Below are positions 47,011-59,680 of a stretch of 64,000 nt of DNA, in pieces. The DNA is from Anseranas semipalmata (lineage: Eukaryota > Chordata > Aves > Anseriformes > Anseranatidae). The notes beneath the pieces are model-generated. The model made no database searches, was not told the DNA's origin, and worked only from the letters and a program-made list of their open reading frames with translations. Position 1 is the stretch's first letter. The number at the start of each line of letters is the position of its first letter. The DNA lies in the NCBI GenBank assembly GCA_013399115.1, contig VXAA01000968.1, positions 378,995-442,994 on the forward strand. The letters are read 5' to 3'. A program made the position numbers and the translations under genes.

Positions 47011-50000
47011 AGAGAGATATGGCATATTATTAACAGAAACTATGACAATTATAAAAATTAGATAGGAATAATCAAACTGACAAATTGCAAAGGCAGCAAT
47101 TATTTTTTGTTGTTGTTTTGGTTCTTTTTTTTTTTTTNCTGTCCATCCAAATTCCTATTGCGTTAAGCCTCACTATCACAAATTTAAACCAAACCTTCAA
47201 GAAGGTAGGAGCTGTCAGTGGCATGGAACAGAACCCATATGCTAATGGCTTGAAATTTTTTTATCTGTACAAGATCCACACAATGCAGAAGTGTGGAGAG
47301 TAGGTCCTTCTGAGAAACCTAGAAAGAGCAGTAAAAATGGATACACTTTCTTTACACTATCTTTCAGCAATTATGTATGCTATTTTGGGGGAAAGGCACC
47401 TAACGGCCAAGGATGAAAGAAAAACCTTGATTGTTAGATTCATGGTCAAGCAGTGACATCTGCTTCATGGCCAGCTAAATGCTATCCAAGTGTAATCCAA
47501 AACCTGCTGAAAGTAATGAGTCTTTTCATCCGTTTGAACAAGCTTTGGATCAAGCCTTTAACTTGTGTCTCAGGAGAAATAGCTTATACACTATTAATGT
47601 TAAAAAACAAGGAAGGCATTTAAGTGTTCATTCATACCACAAGGATGGGCAAACACTTTTGCACTTTACATTTCCAAATTGAAAACTGACAGGAAAACCC
47701 AGTGGTGATCTTGGATATTTAGCAAAAAGTTAATGCCGCCTCTAACATTTTTTTATGTGAGTAACCACTATCAGCCATGGGAAAACTGAAAATTTTGCCA
47801 TAAATTTACAGCATCAATCTGTTGTCGTGAGCTTTATGCAGTGAGAAATGAGGTTTGCATGAAACTGAAATTTATAGGTAAAAAAAAAAGCTCTGTTGCT
47901 TGTCACCTCAGATCTAACTTTACTGCACAGCACATTTTCAGTGACAGCTTGTAATGCAGATCAGATAATATGCTGAATGTCATGGAAATGATTCAAAATG
48001 TCAAAACAAAGCATAATTATTAAAACAAATCAGAGTGAGGAAGAAAATGTAATAGAGCAAGAAATGAGCATACCTATGAAAAGTTATTTTGGTCTGCAGT
48101 TTTTTTGAGAGCTACAGCAAAACAGTAGCACTTAGCATGTATGTTTCTTTTTTAGCACTGAGTTCTGTTTGTAACATGGCAATGTCTGCGAGCATACTCG
48201 TACCTAAAATGTTTTGGAGAAAACAATTTCGGGTATTTCCTTATCTTTATTTTAGACTCTCTTTGACTTGCATATATTTTTCTGTATAGGACTGGCCTTC
48301 ATGACTGAGGTGGGAATGTTGCCATGGCTCTCAGTTTAGCTGATGACACATGCGGTTAGCCCAGACAGAGAGACGGATAGCTAAACACCATGAACAATGC
48401 TCGACAAAGTGAGGCTTATGGGCCATCTCATCAATAATTTTTTCTTAGGAGATAACACAAGGAAATGTTTCCTCAGATGTACTTAAACATGAAAATATGA
48501 CCCCCTTATCATATACCTGATTTATAGGAAATGTCTTTTTGTCTTTACTAATACTGTGAGAATTGCTGAAGCAAGGTAGAAGAGTTTTAGGTCAGCAAAT
48601 ATTTCATTGCTGTTTTCATGGCTGAACAATAGGGCTGGACAAATAATTTGCAACATTTATCTCCATGCCTGCTACTGGAATATCAATGACAAGATCATGA
48701 TTTCCTTCAAATATAACCACAGCTATATCCATGCATGCTACTATGTAATGTTACATACTGGAGAATGTTCACCTATATCATGCATACTGTTAATGTTCAT
48801 CGGGGACATTGATTGTTGTGATTCCCATCACTGTTGACGTTGTCCTTGTCAGGTGCTACTGAAGTTTCAGTATAGATGTCTTAAGAACTGCAGTGTTACA
48901 AAATTTAGACTGAATAGATCTCAGCATTTAGACTGCTCTAAATGGCTTCTGTGGCAAAGTTTTCACCAAGATTATCTCATCAAACCCAGATCAGTACTTT
49001 TAACCTAATAATTATCAGGTCAGGAGTTGAAGCCCGTGTTCTTGTGACAGCACAGCTGACATAACATCCAGTGGTGTTCCCTTAAACCACTACAGCCATT
49101 GTCATGTCTTGATCCTCTTTTATAGTAGGAGCAAACAACACAGAATATTACATTCTATCTGAACCTTTATTTACAGGATATACCTTCCTAGATGCTCTTA
49201 TCTGGATCATATTATGCCTGGTCCAGCCTTTCTTGCTTCCCACTCTGACAAGACTGCACAGTTGGGTCAACGCCTTGGTGAGTCTCTGTGGGAGCAATGC
49301 ACGGGGACCGATGTTCCAGGGAGACTGACAGCCTCTCCAAGCTACACTTGGCTTCTCTGACCAAGCACACGATGTAGGCCTCCTCTACGCAAATGTGAAA
49401 GCAAATGAAACCTGTCCAGTCTAAACAATGCAAACAGTCTATTATTGTGGCCATTTAAGACACCCATTTAATCAGGTAAATATGCATGGTAATGCATATG
49501 CTGTGTTTGCCTGGACATCAAGCTATATTATTCAGCTCAGATCAGCTCGCATGGAAAGGTAACACCCATTCCATGGAGCCTGGAGCATTGGCAGACTGGG
49601 AAAATATGAAATGGGGCCGACGAGTGACATCTTCTGAGTTAAGACAATTTATATCAGTTGATGTAATGGCACTCTTGTTCAAGGTAGCAAGATCATACTG
49701 ATTTATGACTGTTCAGTCTGGCCTACATTTGAAATTCTTCTATATTTTACATATTTTGGTGGAAGAATGAATCGACCTCATTCAGGTAGGTGATCTGTTT
49801 CTTACATATATGCCAGGAGACAAAGATATCAAACATCTACTTAAGCTTGCAAATATTACAATCTAAAAGAAAAAGTATGCTTGAGCAGTCTGCAGCAGAA
49901 TGGCAGTGTTCTCTGAGAGCCTTATGTTCTCTGCTCCCTGGGAAATAAATGGTATCTGCTATTCTAATATTGATTTTTCATTCTTCATCATACTTAGTCA

Positions 50001-52422
50001 AGCCTCTCCAAACTAGCCATCAGCTATTCTAACAAAGGCTGAGCCAAGGAGCTGAAGGAGGGTAATACATACACTCAGCACAGCCTATTCCCTTGACTAC
50101 CCCATGTGATCCGCTTTAGCAATTCTCTTTGCCTCTAGTGACCTGTGTCACTGATGGAGGTGCAGATTCAACCTAAGCTCTTCAGAGCCATGCCAACAAT
50201 TTAGTGTCAGCCTTTATTACAAAAGCATCTTCAGTTTCTTGTTCAGTTCACTCAATTTTTAGTTAATGTCTTGGTCTAATTTATATCTGATTTATAAATA
50301 TATATATAAACAAAGGAAAATAAGAAGGAAAAAATGTGAGACCAGATACTGACTGCCAGGACATCAGCCAAGCCAGGGTAGCTGGGCAGACCCATGTGCT
50401 GGTGGCACCATTCCTGGGCTCCTTATTGGCGCTTCCTCACTCCATGCTCATCCCATGAGCCGGTGAGTGCATACAGCTGTCGGAGGGAGGTGGAGGCAAA
50501 CAGAAGAGGAGGAGAAGTCTCTCCTCACCTTTCTCTTTGGCATGTGGTACATGCTGCAGAGCTCTGGGTACCTGCATTTAGGAGAGCAACAAACTTCATT
50601 CGCAGCCAACTCCTATGTTGATTAAAAGCATTAAAATGATATTGTAGACACATTACTGTGGTGAAGATTTTTTTCTTTTTAGAGCTGGTTTATAAAACCA
50701 CACAAGACAGTTACATTATCTTGACATAGCACAAATGCCTTAAAAAAAATTAAAAAGTTAATAGCTTTTTTGGCTCATGAGATGTATTTTATGTACTGGA
50801 CATTCTGGCCCCCAAAATATCCGTCAACAGTGGATTTCCAAGCCACTTTTACTTTTGAGGTGAACAGGAGTTTTGCCAAAAGGCTGTGATCAGCATGGAT
50901 TGAAGGCATTTTTGGTGGAATCAGGCAACTGCGTACCCACTTTGACTTTGCCAACTTCATCTTCCGACTCCAGTGAGAACTCTTCTTGAGTTATTTCACA
51001 CAATAAAAAAAAGAAAAAAAAAAGACAAAGAAAAAGAAAATCAAAACAGGACAAAGCCTAGTTTCTTCGCCAAGGAAAATAATGTGTTTAATAGTACCCT
51101 TCTGTAGATAACTTACACAGACAGGTCTCCAGGAACAAGAAAGGAGGGAAAAAAATGTGAAAATATTTTAGAACAAAATTCTGTGAAGATCTGTATGCTA
51201 TAATCTCCAAAATAATACAGTGGCTGCTATGAAAATGTCAATAATTATTCATTACATTATTTTTTTCTGTAAAGTGATTTTGTGTAATTAATAAAGTTAA
51301 CTGTGTACATAAAGATAATGGTAGCTATTAAAAAAACTTTAATGGTAACTACTATAAATTAAGAAGGGCAGAAACAGTTAACAGGTAATAACCAAAGCTG
51401 CATTACTGGAATTTTTATTCCTTGATTTTCTGAGGGCTCAATAAAAGGAATGACTACAGAGGAACATTACAGCCTGAGAGCTGGCCATATGCCCCCACTG
51501 GAAACCAAAGAAATTACCAGATGGCAATTATTACAAACAGAAAACCAAACTGCAGGCCATATCCTCAGTGGGTATAGGTGCAAATACCCTACAGACAGCA
51601 GAAGAGACCTGGCCCCATGTCTAAACCTTTGTGCTACAGGGGAATGTTGCAGCTGAGCGGGATGGCATGAGGGCCACTCTTTCCCTTCCAGAAGTTTTTC
51701 TCTCTCTGACTGGAGTTGTTTCGGTAACTCCTTCCTGTACCTGATACTCCTTTTTCCAAACACTTAGTCACCTGAGCAAAAGCTTTCACCATCCAAGTTC
51801 TAATAATACGTAAAGTTCTTCATATCTGGTTTTATATCTGCTCATCTTGCCCCATTCAAACTGCCCTGTGTGGCACTGACTCTCTACTTGCTGCACCTGA
51901 GCTGTATGTGGGCAGTGCTGTAACTCCCTGTCCTCTGCCTGTGCTTCTTTTCCTCTTTCATTTTCAAATTGCCATTTATTTCATCACTGATAAGCACTAG
52001 AAGCCAAAGTTAATCCAAAATGTGGCCCCTCTCAAATGTCCCGAAGTGGTTCATTTTGAGCAGAAACACTGCTGACATTTTCCTTCAGCACTTTATATTA
52101 GAATATGTGATGCTCATGATTTGATTTTTGAGATGATAGTCTCCCACTGAGAATTAAAGGACTCTTGAGTGTTTGGCATGTGAGTCCTATAATCAGCCTG
52201 AGAAAACCAGGAGGCAGAAGATACACATAATGCTTGCAAAGATTGCTGCATTTCACTATTGCCAGTGGAATTTTACTCCCATTTAATTGTAATTTCCCTG
52301 GCTCTCTAACCTTATAGAATACATATGAATAGGATATACCCTGTGTTTTCATATGTGTTCTTCCTAGGATCTCATCTTCTCATGTTGAAGTTCATGGGCG
52401 AATGCCTACTGATTAAATAGGA
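47011..52422. other. non-coding unique sequence, no gene seen
   Basis: No supported gene. A poly-T at 47126-47137 is followed by a single undetermined base (47138). A 16-base palindrome-like hairpin lies at 48742-48757, and A-rich purine runs at about 51003-51040. Overlapping opposite-strand frames at 51450-51763 have no domain. Confidence 0.6.
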
Positions 52423-52579
52423 AGAATCATAGAATCACAGAATGGTTTGGGCTGGAAGGGACCTTAAAGACCATCCAGTTCCAATCCCCCTGCCATGGGC
52501 AGGGACAGCTTCCACTGGACCAGGTTGCCCAAAGCCCCATCCAACCTGGCCTTGAACACTTCCAGGGATGTGGCATCCA
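52423..52579 (-). mobile_element. CR1 LINE, short 3' end
   Basis: Two antisense tail octamers (AGAATCAT, AGAATCAC) are followed by 'ggctggaagggaccttaaag', 'ccctgccatgggcagggaca', 'ttgcccaaagccccatccaa' and 'ccttgaacacttccagggat'. The homology stops abruptly after 'ggcatcca' at about 52579, where a short local duplication begins. Only the 3' UTR and the last few codons of ORF2 remain. Confidence 0.93.
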
Positions 52580-52615
52580 TGGTCCTTTAGAAGAGCATCC
52601 TGGTCCTTTAGAAGG
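52574..52615. repeat. imperfect 21-22 bp tandem duplication at the CR1 border
   Basis: Units at 52574-52595 and 52596-52615 share TGGTCCTTTAGAAG and the CATCC start. The second unit lacks two bases. The first unit overlaps the last bases of CR1 homology. Confidence 0.85.
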
Positions 52616-52616
52616 A

Positions 52617-54900
52617 ACATAGTATTAGTTAAGTGGTGTGCGATTCAGCAAAACATTTCCTGAGAAGTCATTGAATCTTTTTTTTTTTTTTTGCCTCAAC
52701 TTCTTTGCATTCTTTAGCATTAATAAAACATATAGCTTTTACATAGAAAACATGAAGGTGCTATTTTTATAATATATTTTCCATCCTTCATTCTTAAGTT
52801 TTCTGAATAATTTTGTATCCCATTTGTAGTATGTAAAACTTTTGATAACCATCAGCACAAAAGTTAATTTCATCTGTTTTATGAACCTGTTGTTTTCCTT
52901 CAGTGCTTGCCTCTCTCTTTCATTGTGGAAGTTGTGTTCATCCTTCCATGAAAAACCTGACTTGTCTCCCTTATTTTCTCAATTCATGTTGTGACTTTGT
53001 TCTATTTCTGCCTTCTTTCATTTGTTATGTCCCATTCTTTGAGCCTTAGGCCTCCCTTCTCCCTTCCTTTTGACTTATATTTCTTTTTCTACGCATTTTT
53101 CATTCTGTTTTCTCTCTCTCTCTTTTTTTTTTTTTTCTGTCATTAAACTGAAGAATCAGTGTTACCTTCCAAATTCTATTTGATGTTATTTGGTGGGCAC
53201 ATTTTAAGTCAGCATAATTTTTCTTTGCTTTGCTTTCCATCCTTTTGCCCACCTAAACTGCAAAAGTGCTTAATGAAAGGAAGCTCGTGAGATTCCAAAT
53301 CTATGAAGTAACATCTGGGGAAAGAAAAAAAATATATTTTTTTTCCTATGGATTATTTTAGATTGGTCTGTTGTAAAATACATCAAGGAAGGAAGAATTC
53401 TCCACATGAAATCTCCAAGTACAATTCCCATTGCACTGAAAGCTCTCCAGGTGGGTTCTCAGACTGGGATCAGTTACCAGACACCTTGCTGGTGCATGGT
53501 GAGAGAGCTGCGATCCTTACAGCAATAATAATATAATTTAAATTTTATGTTAGGGGAATGAAGTATTGAAATTTACCAAGAGAAATTTAAAAAACTCCAG
53601 TAATTATGATTATAAGAAATAGGTTAGACCGCCAATTGTTTAAATGATTTAGGTATAATTGATCTGGCTTTGAAGAAAGCAAGATGGATTAGAAAACAAA
53701 CAATCCCATCCTACCTTTTAATGAGGACTGCAAATTCTTGATCATTATAGCCATCCTTCGCTCCCTTTTCACATAGTATTTATGGCTGCTGTGTGAAAGC
53801 AGAAAGCAGCTGCCTTTGCAGAAATGTATTTCTAGGATCTCAGCCTGGGATCACTCTGGAGAAGACAGCTCCATGGGGAATAGACACAGGGAGATTATTT
53901 CATCTGTCTTTATCAGGCCTGGGGAGATTTCCAAAGAGAGGTGTTGCTTTTGGCACAGTATTTTTCACACAGAATCCACTCCCGCAGGAGGACTGTGTCT
54001 GCAGGTGGACTCGTACAGGTTGGAGCAGGGCTGGCAGCAGGAAAACTCCCACCCCAGCCATGATGCAAGAAGGCTGTTGGCCAAGTGGCTTGAAAAATGG
54101 CCTCTGCCTAGTCCCCAGAGCCTGCAGGGGCTGTCTGTGCAGCCCCCAGCTGCAAGAGGTAGAGAAAACCCTGCCACTTCAATGAGACATCAGTCAGTGC
54201 AGGGTTGGAGGGGGTCTTACAGACCAGTTGGGATCACTGGGTAGAAGTACTTTTCTGTCGTAGCTACAAGCAGCATGCCAAGCTTACTTTTTTTGTGTGT
54301 GTGTGTGTATAGCCCATTCCTATACTGATAGCAAGAATAAAGAGGTAAGCTGCAGATTTGAGAACCTGCCTGTTTGTATTTTAATGCTGCAGTAGTCAGA
54401 CCTGGGAAGGTTTCCCTGCACCGTGGAAATGAGTAATATCTTACAGCCATATTAGCGGTAGTATCTTCAGACACTTTAGTGTGTAGAACTTTAACAAAAT
54501 AAAGACAAAGCTCACACAAGTGAGTTTCCTTGATAGTCAGTCACTTTGAAATCCTGCCCTCAGCAATAAATTCAGGTGTCTTAGTTTACTACAATGACAT
54601 AAGCTTTCTGTTGTCATCTTAGCCAGTCGTTTATTGTTCTAAAACCTTTTATTGTGCCTTAACGCATTGTTTAAACAGAATCTGAAAAGTCCTAATTTGT
54701 CAAAAATTAGGATGAAAAAAGTTATTTAAAAAAAAAAAAGGAGAAAAAAAATGTATTAATTGCAATCATCCTTTGTTTAGCTTTCGTCTTATTTTGGGCA
54801 GATCTAAAACTGTATTTGGCAGCGTAGACTGAAGCTTAACATTCACACCTGCTGAAGTACCACTTATGTTGGTAACAACTTTTGAATAGATATTCTGTTT
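52617..54900. other. non-coding unique sequence, no gene seen
   Basis: No supported gene. Poly-T runs lie at about 52679-52692 and 53124-53137, and a (GT)n run at 54294-54309. Two overlapping plus frames at 53793-54244 share the same bases with a minus frame and carry no domain. The 54580-54830 block is listed separately. Confidence 0.6.
54580..54830. promoter_or_regulatory. possible conserved non-coding element with 9-bp inverted repeat
   Basis: Complex AT-rich sequence with TATTAATTGCAATCATCC, TTTATTGTTC and TTGTTTAG motifs. It includes a perfect inverted repeat TCCTAATTT / AAATTAGGA (54690-54698 and 54704-54712, five-base spacer) that sets two TAATT homeodomain cores in opposite orientation. 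Conservation is not testable here. Confidence 0.2.
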
Positions 54901-55310
54901 AGAATCATAGAATGGTTTGTGTTGGAAAGGACCTTAAAGATCATCTAATTCCAACCCCCTTGCCGTGGGCAGGGACACCTTCCACTAACCCAGATTGCCC
55001 AAAGCCCCATCCAGCCTGACCTTGAACACTTCCAGGGATGGGGCATCCACAGCTTCTCTGGGAAACCTGTTCCAGTGCCTCACCACACTCATAGTGAAGA
55101 ATTTCTTCCCTATATCCAATCTAAGTCTACCCATTTTTTAGTTTAAAACCACTACCACTTGTCCTATCACTACACTGCCTGATAAAGAGTCCCTCTGTTG
55201 CCTTCTTGTAGGCCCCCTTTAGGCACTGGAAGGCTGCTATAAGGTCTCCCCAGAGCCTTCTCTTCTCCAGGCTGAACAACCCCAACTCTCTCAGCCTAAC
55301 CTCATAACCT
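54901..55310 (-). mobile_element. CR1 LINE, 5'-truncated 3' end
   Basis: An antisense tail and 3' UTR ('ggaccttaaagatcatctaa', 'cttgccgtgggcagggacac') are followed by the reverse complement of the ORF2 C-terminus through 'ccagagccttctcttctcca' and 'ggctgaacaaccccaactct', to about 55310. Stops and small indels break the coding frame, so this is an older copy than the one at 5.1-5.8 kb. It is the same orientation and subfamily type as the shorter copy at 52.4 kb. Confidence 0.95.
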
Positions 55311-58300
55311 ACACTAATGTTGTCTTATTTGAGCCTCCGTCACTGTCATGCTGCTGTCATTAGTTGGAAACCCAGCTCCCAGGAGCTGTACCAATGAAGC
55401 ATTCAGTTGAGTACATGAGTTCTAGTTAAATGAACAAGCTTTCTATTTCAGTGTAACTGGGATGTGAGCCTTGGTGAGTATTATTAACTACTAAATCCTA
55501 ACAGAAACAAGCAGCAAGTTCTTAAATGAGCAACTGTTTTGGACACAGGAGCTGAGGAAGCATTTTGAATGGGTCCAAGCTTCTTCCATTTATTGAAACC
55601 TATATTATGTCTGCTATGATGACCTATAATACTCAGAAATGGAAGCATTCTTCCCTGAGCTAGCACTAGTCCCATCTATTCTATCACATTAGCCCTTCAT
55701 GAAACAACAGAATAAGATTAGAGAACAGAATCTATTGTACTGTTCATATAAATTAATTGTGCTCAGGAACACTGTGTACCACCAGAAATCAATGAACTGG
55801 TTTCATTAATGGTCAGGCTTAGACACAGCTTTCTGCCTTCTGTGATTTGTAGCAGCTTTGCCAAAGAACAATTATATTTATCAAAGAGAACACACAGAGA
55901 GAAAGAGTAGAAATATGGAAAATTCCTGTTCTTTGAATACCAAAGACATTCTTCAATTTTAGAGACTGATTCAGGTATATGAGTGTAAGCATCCAACATA
56001 TAGGCACACAGTCCCCTCATCTCATGCTTCACACCCTAAGCCCTGCAAGTGCCAGAAGACTTCCTTTGGAGTTCAGTGCACTGCCCAGAAGTGTCTCTGG
56101 GCTTGTACTGTGGAGTCTCTTTGAGCTTATTTCATGCTTATGCCAGTTTATACCTCACAAACTGGTCATTACCTGTCCTGAAGCACTATCCAGTAGTTAT
56201 GCTTACAGTACAAGTCATCTACAGTGTTTGTGCCCAGGGCCTGTCACTTGCAGCCATTTGCATTCAAAATCTGTCTTAAATGGCTCATGGTCCTGCCCAG
56301 GGCCCCACTTATACTTTGGCATAGTGTCTATAGCACTCAGACATGACCTGGGTCTGAGAGGGTTCAGTCCCACATTATAAAATATTTCCACAGGACCGCT
56401 CCCCAGCATAGAAGTGCTCACTACAGAGATACTGAGACTGAGGAGCTGGTCCCTTTCCTCCCCTGCTAATCCCAGCAGAATGGCTGCTTCTAATCCAGTT
56501 TCAGTTGGGAGCCTCTCTTGACACCAAGATTTCAGGAAACTGGGTGACTGGAAGTTAGAAATGAAGACTTTCAGGGTCACTGCATCTTTCCATCTATGGA
56601 TCTGATCCTAAAAGACTCTATGTGAGTGTGCATGCACATACGTGAATGAAAGACGCTGCAGACTTTTTAATTTTAGCACTGCTAAAGCCATCCTGCTTCA
56701 AGGTAAAGCAATTCCAGTGAGTAAGCAAGATAACTCCTGGTGGTTTTCTGGCTTCAGAGACCACGGACAATAAACTCTCCTTTCCAACATTGCTCACTGT
56801 CTCCATTAAAACTGCTGAAGTTAATAAAATGATCAGAACTTAATATGACCCAGAATTTCCCAGAATTTTACCAACAAGAAGGACATCTACTCTTAATACT
56901 GATTCGCTATTTTACCGAAGACTTACAGATAGCAGAAAGAAGATGGAGATCTTAGATGGCCCTACCAGTCCTGCGGTGCATGGGGCTCTGGGATCTACAG
57001 CCTGTGTGCTTCACACAAAGCAAACTGGGGAGAGACAGTAGATCTGGCCCCCTTGATCCAACTTGCTTCTGTTTGTCTTTGGTGTGGGCAGTAGCAGTGC
57101 TGCTCAGACATACAGGATAGCTGGTCCTGGGGCCAGTTTGCATGGGTATGTCCTTTATGCCTCTACTGCACTGCAGAAACCGAGGGGATGTCCCTGGGGT
57201 AGCACTTGAGCTCACACTAGACAGAAAAACTAATTTATAAACCATGCAAAATTAAATGGAAGGTGTTCAAACATCATATTTCATTTTTTTTCTAGCGTGT
57301 AAGATCTTTAGTCAAAGCAGTGCAATAGATTGCTGAGGACTGTCATGAAAATTATACCATATTAAAAGATTTATGTAGATGAGTATTTCTGGACTGTCTG
57401 ATGAGGCTCACTACATTTTAGGCATAAATCAAGGAAAAAGATTATCTTTAAGATTAGTTATCAGCCAGAAGAGACAATACTATTCAAATCTTGATTTTGT
57501 ATTTTTTTCAGATGAATTCCATCCTGTTAACAATAAATATTCCTTATTTTGCACTTTAATGATGCTTTTTAATTAAATACTCCATTAAACTGAATACTAA
57601 ATGAATTTTGTGGGTCAGATGATGAACCATTTGCAGATGATTACTTGCTCAAGGCTTGTTTTGAATCCTGCTGAAGTTAAAAGAATTCTTTTCAATTACT
57701 TCTGTGGGACTGGGACTAGACACCGAAGTAGTTTGATTGGAGCAGAGGACAGAACTCCGTGTAAGGGACTACAGTCGCCTACGAGAAGGGATTTGAATGT
57801 CTCATCCAACAAATAGAGCCATAATAGTTATTAACATTGTAAATGTTACGGAATTAAAAATCATCTGGCATTAATTTGGCAAACTATTTTTTAACAAAAG
57901 AAGTGACAGTATGGTTGGCTCCGGAGAACATCAGTTTGTCAGCATCTACACTGTTCTATTGGATGTTGCAGGAATGCTTCTGTATAATTAGGAGTCCACA
58001 AAGGGCTCCCTTTTTATATGTATATATATACACATAGATAAAATATTTATTTAAAAAAGTCCAACTACACTTCAATTACCACAATCAACGATAGACTTTT
58101 TGTAACATTTATGACTTTTCATATTCCTGTGTCAGATGCTGTCATGTGGATATTTTCATCTCTGCCTTTAAGTGCAAAGCCTTTATTTATATAAGAATAT
58201 GAAATCACTGGAAGTCTGTGAGTTAAAATATTACTCAGGGGAAAATGACCTTCTTATAAAGGTTGATGGAATAACCACCAGAAACTTCAAGAAATTGTGT

Positions 58301-59284
58301 TTACCATTTTCTAAATGATAGCAGCTTGAACTGATTCTGATCTTTCCATATTTTATATCTATCTCCAACTCATTTGTAGCAGACCAAAGAAAAAACATAA
58401 GTGCAGAGAGATGCTTAATCATGTGATGTTAAGTCATTATTCTCTTGCAATTTCCTGTCTTTTAAACTCATACGTGTTTATGATATGACTTCCTACTGAG
58501 TAATGTAAATAACTATTTTTTATGGTTATTTACAATCATAACCACGGGAGGTTTATTGTTTCTGCTAATATTATTGTGGAAGCACTTTAAAGCCCTATTA
58601 AAGATCAGGATCTTTTTGTACCAAAATCTGTCCTCACAACTTATAAACAGTTTTCATTCCAGAGAGTTCACATTTGGAAGACCCAGTGTGGAGGTTTCAA
58701 GAATGTGGTCATCCAAATAAGTGGTAAGAAAAATACCCTGTAATCAAGTATTTGCTGATTATTTGTAACTGGTTCCTTGAAGCCTAAAAAGCTAATAACT
58801 CTGACAGATTTAACTCAGAATTATGTTCTTCTAACTCCACAGACTATTCCTGGTATGGAATATGACAGATAATGATCTATAGATTCTTATCCAAAGTACG
58901 AAACCTATTGTTCAGTACCAACCAGGCTGCCATTTATTGCAATGCTTAGAAAATCCCTCAGTATCCTTTTCTTTAAGAAAAATCAGCAAAGATGGTAGGC
59001 TCACGAACCATAAGAGAAATCTACCAAAAGAAGGAAATCTGCTAGGCATTTTTAAGTCCCAGTTTTTTTTTCTCCCAATTCCAGTTTTAGCAGACATTGT
59101 GCATTGCTACTAAAGGAATCTAAGATATTCTTGCTTTTACAGATTTTTCCTGGAACTTCCAGATATTTAGACAGCATCATACAGAAGACAAAAAGACTGC
59201 TTTCCCCATAGTGGTTCTTTTCTTTCTGGGGAACTGTTTATCTTGTTTTTTGAACTGCCTTTTTTTAAGGGGAACTTCAGAATT
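55311..59284. other. non-coding unique sequence, no gene seen
   Basis: No supported gene. The longest frames (plus 55979-56380, minus 56215-56580) face each other and have no recognised content. The 57340-57620 and 57835-57965 blocks are AT-rich, complex and rich in AATTAA and CATTAA motifs, a texture compatible with conserved non-coding elements. A TA-rich run lies at about 58016-58033. Confidence 0.6.
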
Positions 59285-59680
59285 ATAGAATCATAGAATA
59301 TCCCGAGTTGGAAGGGACCCACTTGGATCATGCAGTCCTACTCCTGGCTCTACACAGGACCACCTAAAAATCAACCCATATGTCTGAGAGTGTTGTCCAA
59401 ATGCTTCCTGAACTCCTACAGGCTTGGTGCTGTGACCACTGCCCTGGGGAGCCTGTCCCAGTGCCCTACCACCCTCTCGGTGAAGAACCTTTTCCTAACA
59501 CCCCACCTGACCCTCCCCTGTCACAGCTCCATGCCGTGCCCTCGGGTCCTGTCGCTGTCACCAGAGAGCAGAGATCAGCGCCTGCCCCTCCGCTCCCCTC
59601 TTGAGGAAGCTGCAGGCCGCCATGAGGCCTCCCCTCAGCCTCCTCTGCTCTGGGCTGAACAAACCAAGGGACCTCAGCCA
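59285..59680 (-). mobile_element. CR1 LINE, 5'-truncated 3' end
   Basis: Two antisense tail octamers (TAGAATCA, TAGAATAT) and 'gagttggaagggacccactt' are followed by the antisense of ORF2's end ('tggtgctgtgaccactgccc', 'tcggtgaagaaccttttcct', 'cctcccctcagcctcctctg', 'gggctgaacaaaccaaggga'). The 3' UTR is of the type with 'gttggactc...atgatcc...tgggtcccttcc'. The coding part has frame breaks; open frames on both strands here derive from the GC-rich repeat. Confidence 0.95.

Noticed and set aside
47085..47303. Frame crossing the N at 47138
   Set aside because: It passes through a poly-T with an undetermined base and has no coding signature.
53793..54244. Two overlapping plus-strand frames of 130 and 142 residues
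   Set aside because: The same bases are open in two forward frames and one reverse frame, typical of a GC-rich stop-poor patch. No known protein is recognised.
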